Assembly: GCA_033064195.1 (NCBI GenBank)
Contig: JARBJD010000157.1
Coordinates: 1 to 64,000, forward strand
Source: Blattamonas nauphoetae
Taxonomy: Eukaryota > Preaxostyla > Oxymonadida
Length of the DNA stretch: 64,000 bases
Direction: 5' to 3'
Below, piece by piece: positions 34,663 through 45,291 of the stretch; the first letter of the stretch is position 1; every line of letters starts with the position of its first letter. The notes beneath the pieces were generated by a model. It was not told where the DNA came from. It searched no databases and saw nothing but the letters and a program-made list of their open reading frames with translations. The position numbers and the translations under genes were made by a program.

Positions 34663-36565
34663 ATGGACTTCTCGACTTTTATCTATTCAGCTCATTCTGT
34701 TGAGTCTATTTTGTTCCATCCCCACTTCTTACGCGAACTCGAACTCAACAATCAACAATTACTTGGCGTGTATGATCAGAATTTGAAGTTAATGCTCTCA
34801 TTATCCCTTTCAATCTGATCTTACATCCTCAGGTTACTTCGCTCGACATCGTTTACCGAATTATTGCACCTCTTTGTGGCTAAAGATCCACCACACATCA
34901 TTCAAACCAAAAGATATCAACGACACTATTTAGCGTGGAAAGCTCTGTCTCAACATCTCTCTTCTCTGCAAAATAAGCTCCTTTCTCGCGACAGTCTCGC
35001 TATACTCCTCGACTCACTGACATCTGAGCGACCACCAGACTCGCCGCAAGCTTGGTATATTGTGAGCCTCATGAAGTCTCTACTCCCGATTGGGCTCTCA
35101 GATGTATTGGTTTTCCTCATTTTTCATGTTTTTTTTGGAGATTCTCGATTATCTAAAAGCTCATCGCACAGTTGCACAACTTGTCAGTGTCTTGAAGATT
35201 TATCCACTTACATCCCTTCTAAAAGCTGTTATAGATGCAATATACGATCAAATGGGTGCTCTAGCTCTTGTGGATGTCTGCTATTATTTTCTCTTATCTT
35301 CTAGTGGCTTCACGAGACATCTCTCTTGTCAATCCTGCTCTCTTCTGTTCTATCATGCGATACCTCGACAGTATACTCTTCAACCCATTTTAATTCACCT
35401 GTAGCATCTCTCAGCTGTCATAGAAGTTTTCCATCATGCAATCCAGCGACTTTCAGACAACGCACACCAAGACCATATTTGGCAATTTCTTGACCGTTCA
35501 ATGGCTGAAAGGGTCCTCGCAGTCTATCAGCAGCAGTCACCCACATCGACGGTTGCGATTATGACTTTGATGAAGCAGATCATCGTGACCATCTTCGCAG
35601 CGTCGTTTGGTTCATCTGTCGGCTCTTTGGACAATTGTCCTCCCTTTATTTCATTGACCATTCTCGACCAACTTCCCTTTTATGCCGAACTTTTGTCCTC
35701 TTCCTCTGTGGTAGTTGTGCATGCTGCATCCAGCTTGATCTCAGAGCTCACCCATTCCCAGCTCGGTTCCTGCCTTCTTTCCGCCTTCACACACCATATT
35801 TGTCAATCCTCCTGCTATTCTGTTGCTGATCAACCGCCTCCCTCTTCTATCTCCTCTCCATTACCATCAGACTCAATCCAGTCACCAATCAACCAATGTT
35901 TCTGCTGTCGTTTGATCCAGAAATGTGTCGACTCTCCTCGACTCTCTGTTGTTCATACATCTCTCCTGGAGATAGCATGCGGCCTTATCCAGCACAGACC
36001 ATCATCTTTTGTCGTCTTCTTCCTCGCCCACACTGGCCTCATCACAACAGTCGCTGATCTTTTGTTCGTCCCGACACCAATCCCATCACTCTTTTCTCCA
36101 CATCTTGCATCAGGACGCCATCGGTTTCATCGGCAAGCACCTGTATTGGTGAAAAAGCGAACGATCGATCCCAATCTGATTGCCCTCGCTCGTCAACTCT
36201 TCTCAGACATTGAACATGCTGGAAGCAAACACCCAAGTGTCGCAGACCTGATCAACACACGAACGACCCGATGGGATGACATTCGGAATCAACACGTCCA
36301 ACGCGAAGCCCCCGTCCAGTCGACCTTCAAATTGAGGGATCCCTTCCATCCATATCTGGCTCCATTCAGTTCCGAGTCCGTTTTGCCTCCTGTTCAACCC
36401 GCTCCCGCGCCAATACTGAAGAAGAGCGAGCTGAAGGCTGATTCGCATCTCACCTCTTCTGCGCGTCGAAATCTCTTTCAACAAGTCGACGAAGAGATGA
36501 TGGGCATGTGGGGGCATAACACCAGTGACAGTGACGATGATTCCAGTGCCGATAGCGATGAATAA
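34663..36565 (+). CDS. SAPS-like protein phosphatase regulatory subunit, about four introns
   Basis: The first exon starts MDFSTFIYSAHSVESILFHP and reads LRELELNNQQLLG, like the start of SAPS (SIT4-associated) domains that regulate PP6-type phosphatases. Introns that keep the frame: 34,788-34,832 (joining DQNLK to LLRSTSF), 35,104-35,140 (joining LSD to ILDYLKAH), about 35,255-35,304, and one ending near 35,420 before HLSAVIEVFHHA. The last exon (from about 35,421) gives helices, a Pro-rich loop and an acidic SDSDDDSSADSDE end. Helical repeats such as QRHYLAWKALSQHL and FHHAIQRLSD fit the SAPS fold. Assignment is by remembered family pattern; another armadillo-like regulator is possible. Confidence 0.5.
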
Positions 36566-36731
36566 CCTCCTCTTTTCCCTCTTCACTTTTCTTGATTATG
36601 GAGTTGATTTCTCAGTTTGACAAAACGGATTCTAACAAAAAGAATAATGAATTGATATTTCCAGAGCTGAAACATCGACCTCATTTGAGGGAGTTCACAG
36701 TACAAAAGAAACATCAGAGATCTTCAAAACT

Positions 36732-38123
36732 TCATCCATGAACAAGAACGACGGGACAGCCTGACTTAAGGTTGCAGACAAAGCCATCCGAGCCAACTGA
36801 TACACGGTTTCCAGAAATGTAGTCAACCAATTGGTCCCCAGCCTTGAAGGGATGGAAGGTAATACGTTTGGACACATCTCCGCCGTTGCTGCCCTTGTTG
36901 GTGAGTGCCACAAAGACTTGGCCCCTGCTGAAGGCGTAGAATTGGTCGTCGACATATCTTTCAACAAGAGCATCGTTGACACCGATCTTCTTGCGGGCGT
37001 TGGCGCAGGCTGCAATGAACTTGAACAGTTGGTGGTCTTGCTTCCAGCCGCTGTTCCACATGGGCTCTCTGTTGTTGGGATCATCCCCTCCAGAAAAGCC
37101 TTGCTCGTCTCCGTAGTACACAATTGGGATGGAGTCGGCGATGAGGATGAACGCGTAGCAGCTCTTCAGGAGGTTCCAGTCGCTCTGCATGTTCAGGAAT
37201 CGCTTGTTGTCGTGGTTGCTGATGAAAGACCCAAGCACGGTGTGGTCGATGCCGCTGTTCTTCATCTCGTTCAGTCTGTCGCGGATCTTGTAGCAGCTCT
37301 GCTTCGAGCGGAACACGTCGAGCAGTGTGTAGTAGATGGGGTAGTGCAGCTGCCCGGGCATGATGTCGGTGTATCCCTTGATGTAGTCCACGCGCCCATC
37401 GAAGACCTCACCGAGAAGGTACGTTGGCACAGCTCCGACGAAGAAGCGCCAGAAGTTCTTGTTGACGTGCTTGACAGTATCCACACGGAGGCCATCGAGG
37501 TCGAAGGTGGTGATCAGCCAGCGGGTCCACTCGGCCAGCTGGTTCTTTACCCAATCGTTCTCGGTGTCGAGATCGGGCAGGTTCGCGAGACGGCAATACT
37601 CAACTTCATGCTGGTTGTTGTAATCCTTAATATCGCATCTGGAGTGGTAGTGGGAAGCGCTGTTGAACGGGTTGACGCGTCCGAAGTTCTCCCCGACGTC
37701 TCCAACATGGTTGACAACGATGTCAACCATCACCCAGATGTCCTTCTCGTGGCACGCCCTGACGAGGTTCTTAAGGTCGTCCGCGCTTCCGAAGTGGTGG
37801 TTAATTGAGTAGAAGTCCGTCGCGTGGTAGCCGTGGTACGAGCCGTCAGTGTTGGCGATGACGGGGGAGATCCAGATCGCGTTCATTCCGAGGTTCTTGA
37901 TGTAGTCCAGATGGTTTTGGATGCCCTTGAAGGTACCACCGCAATAGTTATACAGATTGCAGTTCGGGGCTTCGTTGTTGTTGGTTGCGAAACGATCTGT
38001 GAGGATCTGGTAGATGATTCGTGATTTCCACTCCTGAGCTGAATGGCCGAGTCCATTAATTTGAACGAACTCTGGTTCGGCTAAAAGGGATGAGATGAGT
38101 GCAGTGACGATCTGTAGAAACAT
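36732..38123 (-). CDS. secreted alpha-amylase, GH13 family
   Basis: A 463-residue protein that hydrolyses alpha-1,4 bonds of starch or glycogen. A signal peptide is visible (MFLQIVTALISSLLA), so it is secreted or enters a digestive vacuole. GH13 motifs in order: region I VMVDIVVNHVG (about residue 130), region II DGLRVDTVKHV with the nucleophile Asp (about 209), region III LLGEVFDG with the acid/base Glu (about 237), and region IV FISNHDNKR with the transition-state Asp (about 302). The ending is a short beta domain. Length and the CNLYNYCGGT start resemble fungal-type (Taka-amylase) enzymes. The gene is intron-free and visibly more GC-rich than its neighbours. It converges with the SAPS-like gene, 167 bp apart. 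Confidence 0.95.
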   Translation of the reverse strand: MFLQIVTALISSLLAEPEFVQINGLGHSAQEWKSRIIYQILTDRFATNNNEAPNCNLYNYCGGTFKGIQNHLDYIKNLGMNAIWISPVIANTDGSYHGYHATDFYSINHHFGSADDLKNLVRACHEKDIWVMVDIVVNHVGDVGENFGRVNPFNSASHYHSRCDIKDYNNQHEVEYCRLANLPDLDTENDWVKNQLAEWTRWLITTFDLDGLRVDTVKHVNKNFWRFFVGAVPTYLLGEVFDGRVDYIKGYTDIMPGQLHYPIYYTLLDVFRSKQSCYKIRDRLNEMKNSGIDHTVLGSFISNHDNKRFLNMQSDWNLLKSCYAFILIADSIPIVYYGDEQGFSGGDDPNNREPMWNSGWKQDHQLFKFIAACANARKKIGVNDALVERYVDDQFYAFSRGQVFVALTNKGSNGGDVSKRITFHPFKAGDQLVDYISGNRVSVGSDGFVCNLKSGCPVVLVHG

Positions 38124-38282
38124 TTTGAGTTAAGAAAAATCAGCGATTTTCTTTGAAGATCTGAACCTTTATCTGGAAATGTTTGATCTCAGACCCTTTA
38201 TTTTCAGATTTTTCCCAAAACCCAACATGCCCTATGGAAATAAAGATGAGGTTTTGAAGTGATTACGTCCAGAGACCAACCC

Positions 38283-38580
38283 TCAGATTCGTTTCAGCCA
38301 CAGCACTTCAATTGGCGTATTTTGATCGTGTGTTGAGATTCCAAGGCAGAGAGGAGAAGGGATGTCGGTGAAGATCCCAGGCTGTTCCTCATCGTCCACA
38401 AACAGTCGAGCTTCTCTTGTTGTCATGTTCACTCGAATCGCTGCTGTCTGCCCACCTTGATTGCATTTCTTGTTTGTTCCTGCTGGCTTGAATTCTCCAC
38501 TTCTCCACATCCCTCCATTCCAAAGAGTGAAGTCACCACCAATTCCACCGAGATGCCTCCCAGACTGGGTGAGTTGTCAT
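38283..38580 (-). pseudogene. lone SPRY-like domain fragment
   Basis: Minus-strand reading gives GGIGGDFTLWNGGMWRSGEF, then TAAIRVNMTTREARLFVDDE, QPGIFTDIPSPLCLGIS and a stop. This is nearly the same as the second half of each SPRY-like unit of the kinase gene at 60.6-63.6 kb, but nothing before it is recognisable. It is a dispersed fragment or the last exon of a lost gene. Confidence 0.6.
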
Positions 38581-39250
38581 GAAGAAGGATCTGCCTTCTC
38601 CAATTCTTTTGAGGAGACCGAAATCCGAAATAACTCACCGAAAAGTTTGACTTCGTGTGTTATAAGCCGGCAGAGGATTGTCTGGGATAATGTCTCTTCA
38701 AATGAGCAAATGGGACAGCGAGAAAAAGAGTGAGGCTGTGTCCGAATGAAATACCGATTGGTTAATCCATTTTGATGAAGTGATGTCAGATCAGACACTT
38801 GTTCAAGTCAGAAAATCAGAAAGAAGAGGAGTGGAGATTGTCTGGGCGAGAGATGAATGAACGAATGGATTAGCAGACGGTGCACGTAACGCACTCGTTT
38901 CGCAAGATATTGTGGGACACCATATTAGTCCCTAAAAAATTGGGGGTTTTTAAAAAATGGGGGGTAGAACCGAGATGGACCCATTTGAAAAAAAATTGAA
39001 ACCGTTGAATGAGAAAAGTGAATTGAGAAACAAAAAGAGTGTCACGTTATTCGCCTTCATCGCTCGAGTCATCTGCACCATCATCATTTGGGTCTATGGG
39101 AATATCTGGATTGGGAGGAGCGTTGAATCTTCTCAGAAGATCTGGATCACTAATGAACCAGAGACCTTCTCTGGAATGGTCTCGTCGCGCGGGTGCTGGA
39201 TTAAGCCTTCTGGGGAGTTCGGCATCTGTCAGTTTTGCTGCAACAGGCTG

Positions 39251-39751
39251 CCTCAATTTGAAGTTGGTTTTCTCGAGTACCGTTGGTATTCTAAGCTGCA
39301 GTTGGTTTTCTGAACGACCGTTGGTTTTCTGAACGACCGTTGGTTTTCTGAACGACCGTTGGTTTTCTGAATGACCGTTGGAAATCTGCAAAAAAAGTTG
39401 GTTTTTTTAAACCATATCAGTGTGGATGTTTGATAAAAAAAAATTGTACAAATAGACGAGTTGGTAGATTCAGAGACTTCCGCTGTTGGGACCCAGGTTC
39501 GAATCCCGGGATCGTCAACTTTTTTCTTCAATGGATTTTTCTGACATGATCATACACATTTTTGTGAAATTATAGCAGTATTCATGATCGGATGAGTAAT
39601 GTTCGACAATTGGATTGAATTTGCCTTTTTTTGAATCGGATCATCCCACTCTCTCTTAAACTCACCTCTTCTCTCCAATCAACTTATTGAGACTCTTCGA
39701 TAGTTCAGGATGCACCATACAACAGCAATCAACACCTGGATGCGAAGCGCT
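39251..39751 (+). repeat. left long terminal inverted repeat of the 6.5-kb element
   Basis: Begins CCTCAATTTGAAGTTGG and ends GCGAAGCGCT. Contains four tandem copies of TTGGTTTTCTGAACGACCG (the last with GAATGACCG) at about 39,301-39,380, then the tRNA-like unit, then 225 bp of single-copy sequence. Confidence 0.85.
39447..39526 (+). ncRNA. tRNA-like Pol III unit in the left inverted repeat
   Basis: A perfect B box, GGTTCGAATCC at 39,496-39,506, an A-box-like TAGACGAGTTGG at 39,453-39,464 (43 bases upstream, normal spacing), and a T6 terminator right after, at 39,521. The T-arm can pair with one mismatch, but the 5' sequence does not pair well with the 3' acceptor strand, so it is tRNA-derived, like a SINE head, rather than a working tRNA. 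No protein is implied by the frame that crosses it. Confidence 0.6.
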
Positions 39752-40390
39752 GAAGTTTGAAGCGGAGATCAAGAATACTGAAGCCATCCAATTCTCCTCA
39801 TTCTCTACTGCCATCTGCAGATTGGTTGGACGGTTGAAACGCACTCGATTCATATGATATGGATTTCATTGTTTTCTGGAACCAGATAGTAGGTCATCCC
39901 CAACTCCTGTGCTGCACAAATCCAGTTTGTTTTTGAACACTTCACCAACCAATATTTCGGAAACAAGACAATATCACGTCTTCAATTCATTCAGTGCATG
40001 TCACAAGCAATCAAGAAAACAAAATATTCGCGAAAATAGGCTCAGAAACTGGCAAAGAATGGGTAAAACGATAATAGCCTCAGATCCCCTCCCCCGAATC
40101 TCTAACGTCTCATGTACAGGCAAGAACGGGCAGGACGCACAGAGCAAGACACTGCCAGAACAGAAAGCGACAGCGAGATTCAGCGCAGAACAGGACAGCC
40201 AAATAATGACGAGCTTCGAAGCAGAACAGAACGCGGAGGAAGAAAGAGGATGGGACACGAACCAAAAGAAAGGGAACGGGCCACGACGGCAGATCCACCC
40301 AATCCGATCGGAGAAACAATCAGAAATGGTGCTTCTTCATCGCAGCCACAGCCTTCCCCTTCGCGACTGGTGTTGTCGGTGTTCTCTTCT

Positions 40391-43302
40391 TCACACTCGC
40401 AGAATGCACACTGCCGTATTTTTGGGGGAAGAGGGGGAGGGTGTGGGAGGGGTTGTGGGGAGCGAGACCAACTTTGGGGCTGGCTTCGAGTGTTGCGGCG
40501 AGTGCATCCCATTCCCGCGCGAGAACCGGAGCATCGTCACAAGAACAGGACTCGGCGGTTCGTTCAAGTTCGCGTGGTCCTTCGGAGGCGAAAGGGGGTT
40601 TGTGAGTGTGGGCGACGAGGGGCGAGAGCGGTCTGTGTTGTAGTCCGCTGCCGACGGAGGGGTGTGCGGTGGGGGCGAGAAGAGCGGCAGGAAGTGCTGG
40701 TCGGTGCGCAGTGAGAGCGGGGTGGGGTTCAGTTCAATCACCGACTCGCTTTCTTCGCTCGTTGCGCACGTCGGCGAATCAATTCGCGAGGAGGAGGCCA
40801 GCGAATCCAGTGACGCTGCGGACGAGACTTGTGTGAGTGTGGGCGGCCGGGCATGCCGTTCGGGAGTGGTCGAGTCTGATTTGGCGCGTGTGTTCGGCGA
40901 TGGCGTATTTCGGTCCAAACTCGTCGCAGGACTGCGAAGTGGTTCTGCCGACGATTTCGGAGCGGTGCCCGGCCGATCCTTGCCGTCGGAGGGCGTTTTG
41001 TTCGATTGTCCGAAGAGCTGACAGTTTCGGCTTCTAGCTTCCATCAATTCCAGAATCGTCGGGTGCCCCAAGAATTGTGCCGGCACATTCTGAACATTAA
41101 TCTGCGGCACGTCCAATCCGAGTGGAGTGTAGCTTCAGCAAGCGCTGGTCAGCGGGTGGGCGACACGCGAAAGAAGCTGGCTCGTTTTCGCCAACTTCAG
41201 CGGCATTCGGTGTCTCCTCGCATCGCCCGACTGCAGAATCGATCCCGCAGGCTCCGTCCCGCTTGTCGGTTCACTCGTCTGCGGTCGTTTCGTCAACAAG
41301 CTCGATTTCGGTTTCACAACACACGGCGCCAGTGAGCTGGGGAGCTTCACTTTCGGAGCAGTACGCACACTCGGCGCAGACTGAGTCAGTCGCACTGCCT
41401 GGTTGAACGACGTTTTGTGAAGAGTGAACGATTCCTGCAAAAGACGAGGCGTTCGTACAAGACGACTAATCACTCCAGCTTGCTTCCTCAACCCCGAAAC
41501 GAACGATCGCTTCATCCGAGTCCGCCGGCTCAGCGACGTCACTTCCATCGCATGCTCCACTCACCAACTGTAGTGGTGAATCAGAAAAATCGATACAATC
41601 AGCATCGCGCGGTTGTGCCCTTGAGGTGAATGAACCAGGATCACCCCGTCACCATCAAGTGCTTTGTCAAGAAAGCTGCACACACGGCTCACATGTTTCG
41701 CTGGCGATGCCAAGAATGTCGAAGGATCTAACTCAGACATCGGCAGAGACAGTATCGACACGTTATTCACACTCCAAACATTCGAACCAGATGTCGTTCC
41801 AGTTCCACAGATCACCACATGAGTGATTCGTTGAGTGTTCAGAAACTTGCGAACGAGGAGAATGACGGCGAGAAGAAAACGAACAGCAATCGAAGAAGTG
41901 GTATCCTCATTCCCCAAAAACAATTGAGGCATCAGCTTAGACACAGGCGTGGGTGGAGATGGAGGAACCATCATCGGTCCGAGTTCTCGCAAAGTGGAGT
42001 ACGTCGGCTAATCACATTGACTGTGACGTGCATGTTGTGATGGCTGCTGTTCCAGTGAGGATGAACTGTGTCTGACAGAGTGCGATATGGAGAGGACGCC
42101 AAAAGTTGTATCGGAGGTTGTTGAGCAGGATGTGTATGTGCAGGCGGTGACTGTCACATCAAAAAATAGGCCTGAAGCTGACATTTTTGACAGACTTCCT
42201 TGACATCGAGTGTGAGATGAGGAGTGATGAGTAGTCGAAGGCGGAGATGAAAATCCATTATCCAGATTGTCCGCTTGAACACTGACAGATTGAATCGAAT
42301 TTTGAGTCGGTGACAAGACTTGAAGGTGGGAATTTGGATGGACACGAAATCGAGATCCCTCTGCCGTCATGTGTGGAGGATCACGTGGAGAACGAGCATT
42401 CTCTGATGATGGGATGATGTTGACGAGGCTGGACGGGAGGGCAGAGTTCCGACAGACGCGGATGACAGGGTCGATGGAAGAACGACGATCAGTTTGGAGG
42501 ATGCCAGATCATCCATACACATTGATGTTCGTGGCAGCAAAGAGGTCAGTTATGAGGCTGTGAGTCCGCTGGGTTCCAGGAACAGCGCTGCCAAATCTTC
42601 TGTTCTGTTCATCTGTTTGGTGAGTGTGATTGTGGTGAATCCAGAAGGGATTGTGGGGTGTGTGTGAGTTGGACACGACGCGCTTGGTTGAGCAAACTCC
42701 CCAAATTGATTGTCGTCTTCCGACGCAACAGTGAAACTGTCACGTGACAACAAGAATGTTCCCCTCTGTCTCATACCCTCCCTTTTCGCCCACTCCTTCT
42801 CTTCTTCTTCCCCCATCTGACCTGGCGGAAGAAAGATTCTCCTCTCCCCCTTCACACGCAGCCACAATCTGCTGATCTTTCTCCAACACACTCCCAACAC
42901 TCGACAGGCTCGCGAAACTTGATGCACAACATTTCAAGCTGACAGTGTCGCCTGCATCGTCTGGCATTGTCCAACCTTCCACAGAAGAGACAATAGTGAG
43001 TGTGGACATTGTGAGCTCGTCCTCTCTTCTTCCTCCCTCTTCGCCAATCCTCCTGTTTCCGCTTCTTCTTCACCAGGAATGTCCCATTCGTTCTTTGCTC
43101 CTCTTCTTCGCTCTTCTTCCAGTGCATTTTTAGGCTTCGAGTTGTTGTTTTGCTCGTTCAACCGTTTAGATTCTTGTTTCAGCCATTCGTTCTCTTCACT
43201 TGTTTGATACTCATCCAGCGAGTCGTTCTCATCTTCATCCCTCCTTCCTCTCATCACTTCCTCCTCCAACACTCCCAACACCCCAACCATCCCTTCCACC
43301 AC
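40391..43302 (-). CDS. cargo gene: dual-specificity-phosphatase-like domain with Ser for catalytic Cys
   Basis: A multi-exon minus-strand gene. The clearest exon (41,992-41,565) reads KLMPQLFLGNEDTTSSIA, a likely 42-bp intron (GTTCGT to GCAAG), ITHVVICGTG, LPMSELDPSTFL, and VILVHSPQGHNRAMLIVSIF. This is the order of a dual-specificity phosphatase fold, but the P-loop HC-x2-GxxR reads HSPQGHNR, with Ser (TCA) for Cys, so it should bind rather than cleave phospho-substrates, like STYX. Downstream, after a GTGAGT donor, come a basic exon (SLSRRTRMKRSFVSG) and a long Ser/Pro-rich tail ending at 40,391. Upstream frames to about 43,302 are Glu/Lys-rich and probably N-terminal exons, but joins there are unclear. 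The gene lies wholly inside the 6.5-kb element. Confidence 0.5.
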
Positions 43303-45291
43303 TCTCCCCTCTCTACTCCCATCCTCACCACTCTCCTCATCTTCTTCTCACACCATTTTCGAGTTCATGGACGTGGTCTTGGAGTGTACAGACTACAATT
43401 GTCCAATCTGAGCTCTGTCGACTCTTTCATTCCTTACAAGCCTGTTCTTCTTCTCTCTCCCATCTCCTTCATTCCACTCGACCTTCCGCTCATCAGCATC
43501 TCGTCGTTGAGTGGAAGGATGGAGAAGAGGAGGTTGGTTGCAGATGGAAGAGGAAATAGAGAAATGGGGGACGAGGTGGAGGAAGTGGACGAGACCAATT
43601 CTGAAATCTTCGTGGAAAGCTGATCAAGAAGATTGATTGTTCAGGCGAGGCTGGAGACACAGGTTGTGATCTGGTCGAGTGAGATGTCGGGATGGTACGA
43701 GGAATGGAGAACATGAGTTGGTTGTTGACCGGAGGAGAGACGAGTGAAGACGACGAATGATATGAACGAAGCTGTGAGAAGCACGACAATTAGTGTGTTG
43801 GTTCTTCTTTCAGCTCGTCGTCGAGTTGGAGTGATGGCGGAAGGGTCGGTTCGGGATGATCGAGCTTATGATCGTTAGCTTCCATTGTCTCACCAACAGA
43901 GAGAATTAAAACGTTCAAAGGGTGTCGTCCTTGAAGCAAGGGCAGCGAGAGGGGATGAAGAGAGGGCGACTTCAGTCTTTCCACTGTGGGGCGGTAGTCA
44001 ATGAACATTTGTGTCGACTTAGCGTGGAATTCGTGTTCTGAGGGAATTTTCGAGCCCAGAGTGGAAAGTATACGATAGACGGGTGAAGGAAAAGGGAGAG
44101 ATCTCTATTGGGTAATGAAGAGACCACGGAGGGTGATCAAGGTGGTCGATGTGATGTGAGGGTGAAAGCCTGGCGGAACAATCCCAAAAGAAGAAGTAGA
44201 TGGGTTGTGGAACGTGGGGAGGTCGGAAAGTTTGGGAGAGGCTTCGATATATTAAAATTTTGTGCTGACATCAACAAAATCTGTGCAGAACTTGTTGAGC
44301 ATCAATTTATGCGCAGAGAAGATAAATGGGTATGCCATATTCTGTAGATAGCTTTCGTTCGTTTCAAATGTGTCCATGCTGACTGAAGTTTGCAAAACTT
44401 TCGCAATAAGTGTCAAATTTCTGCGAGATCTGAGTATGACTGCCGGAGCGACTGAAGGTGGGGAGAGTTTCGAAGGAAAATGAAAATGTGAACATTAGTG
44501 GCAGTTTTCAGTCGTTTGGAGAGGGATGAGAGGTGCAGAGCTCATTGAACGCGCGTCGGACTGGCCGAGAATGTCAACGTACCTGCCTTCCCAGCTGACG
44601 AACAGGACGCAATGAGTGTCATCAAAACCAAGATTGTCGCACTCAATGTAGATTGAACAATGAGATTTTCCTTCAACAGGCAGGAGTGGCGGAGTTTGGC
44701 GTGTTTGGGGTATCATTCTTCTCTTCACCACCAGCTCCACCGAGATGCTCAGTTTCAACAAAGGAGTGGAAACTCTTCGGATGTTCGAGCATTCCTAAGA
44801 AGCTTTATTAGAGCAGTACTTTCGGCGAAGAACAGAGAAGATGTGAGTGTTTGGACAGATTCAGTATCAAAATTAGGAAGAAGTGACGATTCATTTGCAG
44901 AAACACCATTTGCCGATGGATTGTTGGAATGTCCACTTTTTGGAGAGATGGGCGTGGAATTGCAGTCGACCATGTTTACTTCTGAGTTTGTTGAATTCGT
45001 GATATAAGCTGTTAAAATATGTCAATTCCACTTCATTGAGCACGTTTATCTTTTGTTGGTAGGTTTTTTGGAGCTGAATTGCTTCTGAAGCCACCATCTT
45101 CGATGTGGATGACTGATGGTGAATGAAGATGCATTGCTCCTCCACCAACAGTTGTAGTATTACGATTGAAGTAACAACGATATAAGTACGCAAGATCGCG
45201 ATCAAGATCGATTCAAGCTCTGTTGGGAGCTGAACTGGAAATGATGATGGAATCGAAGACAGTTAGTACTTCTAATTCACGGAAATTAACA
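43303..45291. other. rest of the cargo region: gene-like fragments
   Basis: Minus-strand frames at 43,790-44,008 (acidic, Leu-rich), 44,495-44,761 and 44,755-45,205 look partly coding; the last has a hydrophobic start (IVVTSIVILQLLVE) and then Ser-rich sequence of the kind seen in surface proteins. None gives a recognisable domain and joins are not evident. A further plus-strand frame at 44,108-44,347 is unconvincing. Confidence 0.3.

Noticed and set aside
36831-37808. 325-residue plus-strand frame over the amylase
   Set aside because: Exact antisense of a GC-rich, motif-verified amylase gene; such shadows are expected.
39447-39526. Functional tRNA gene
   Set aside because: A and B boxes are good, but the acceptor stem does not pair and the T-stem has a mismatch.
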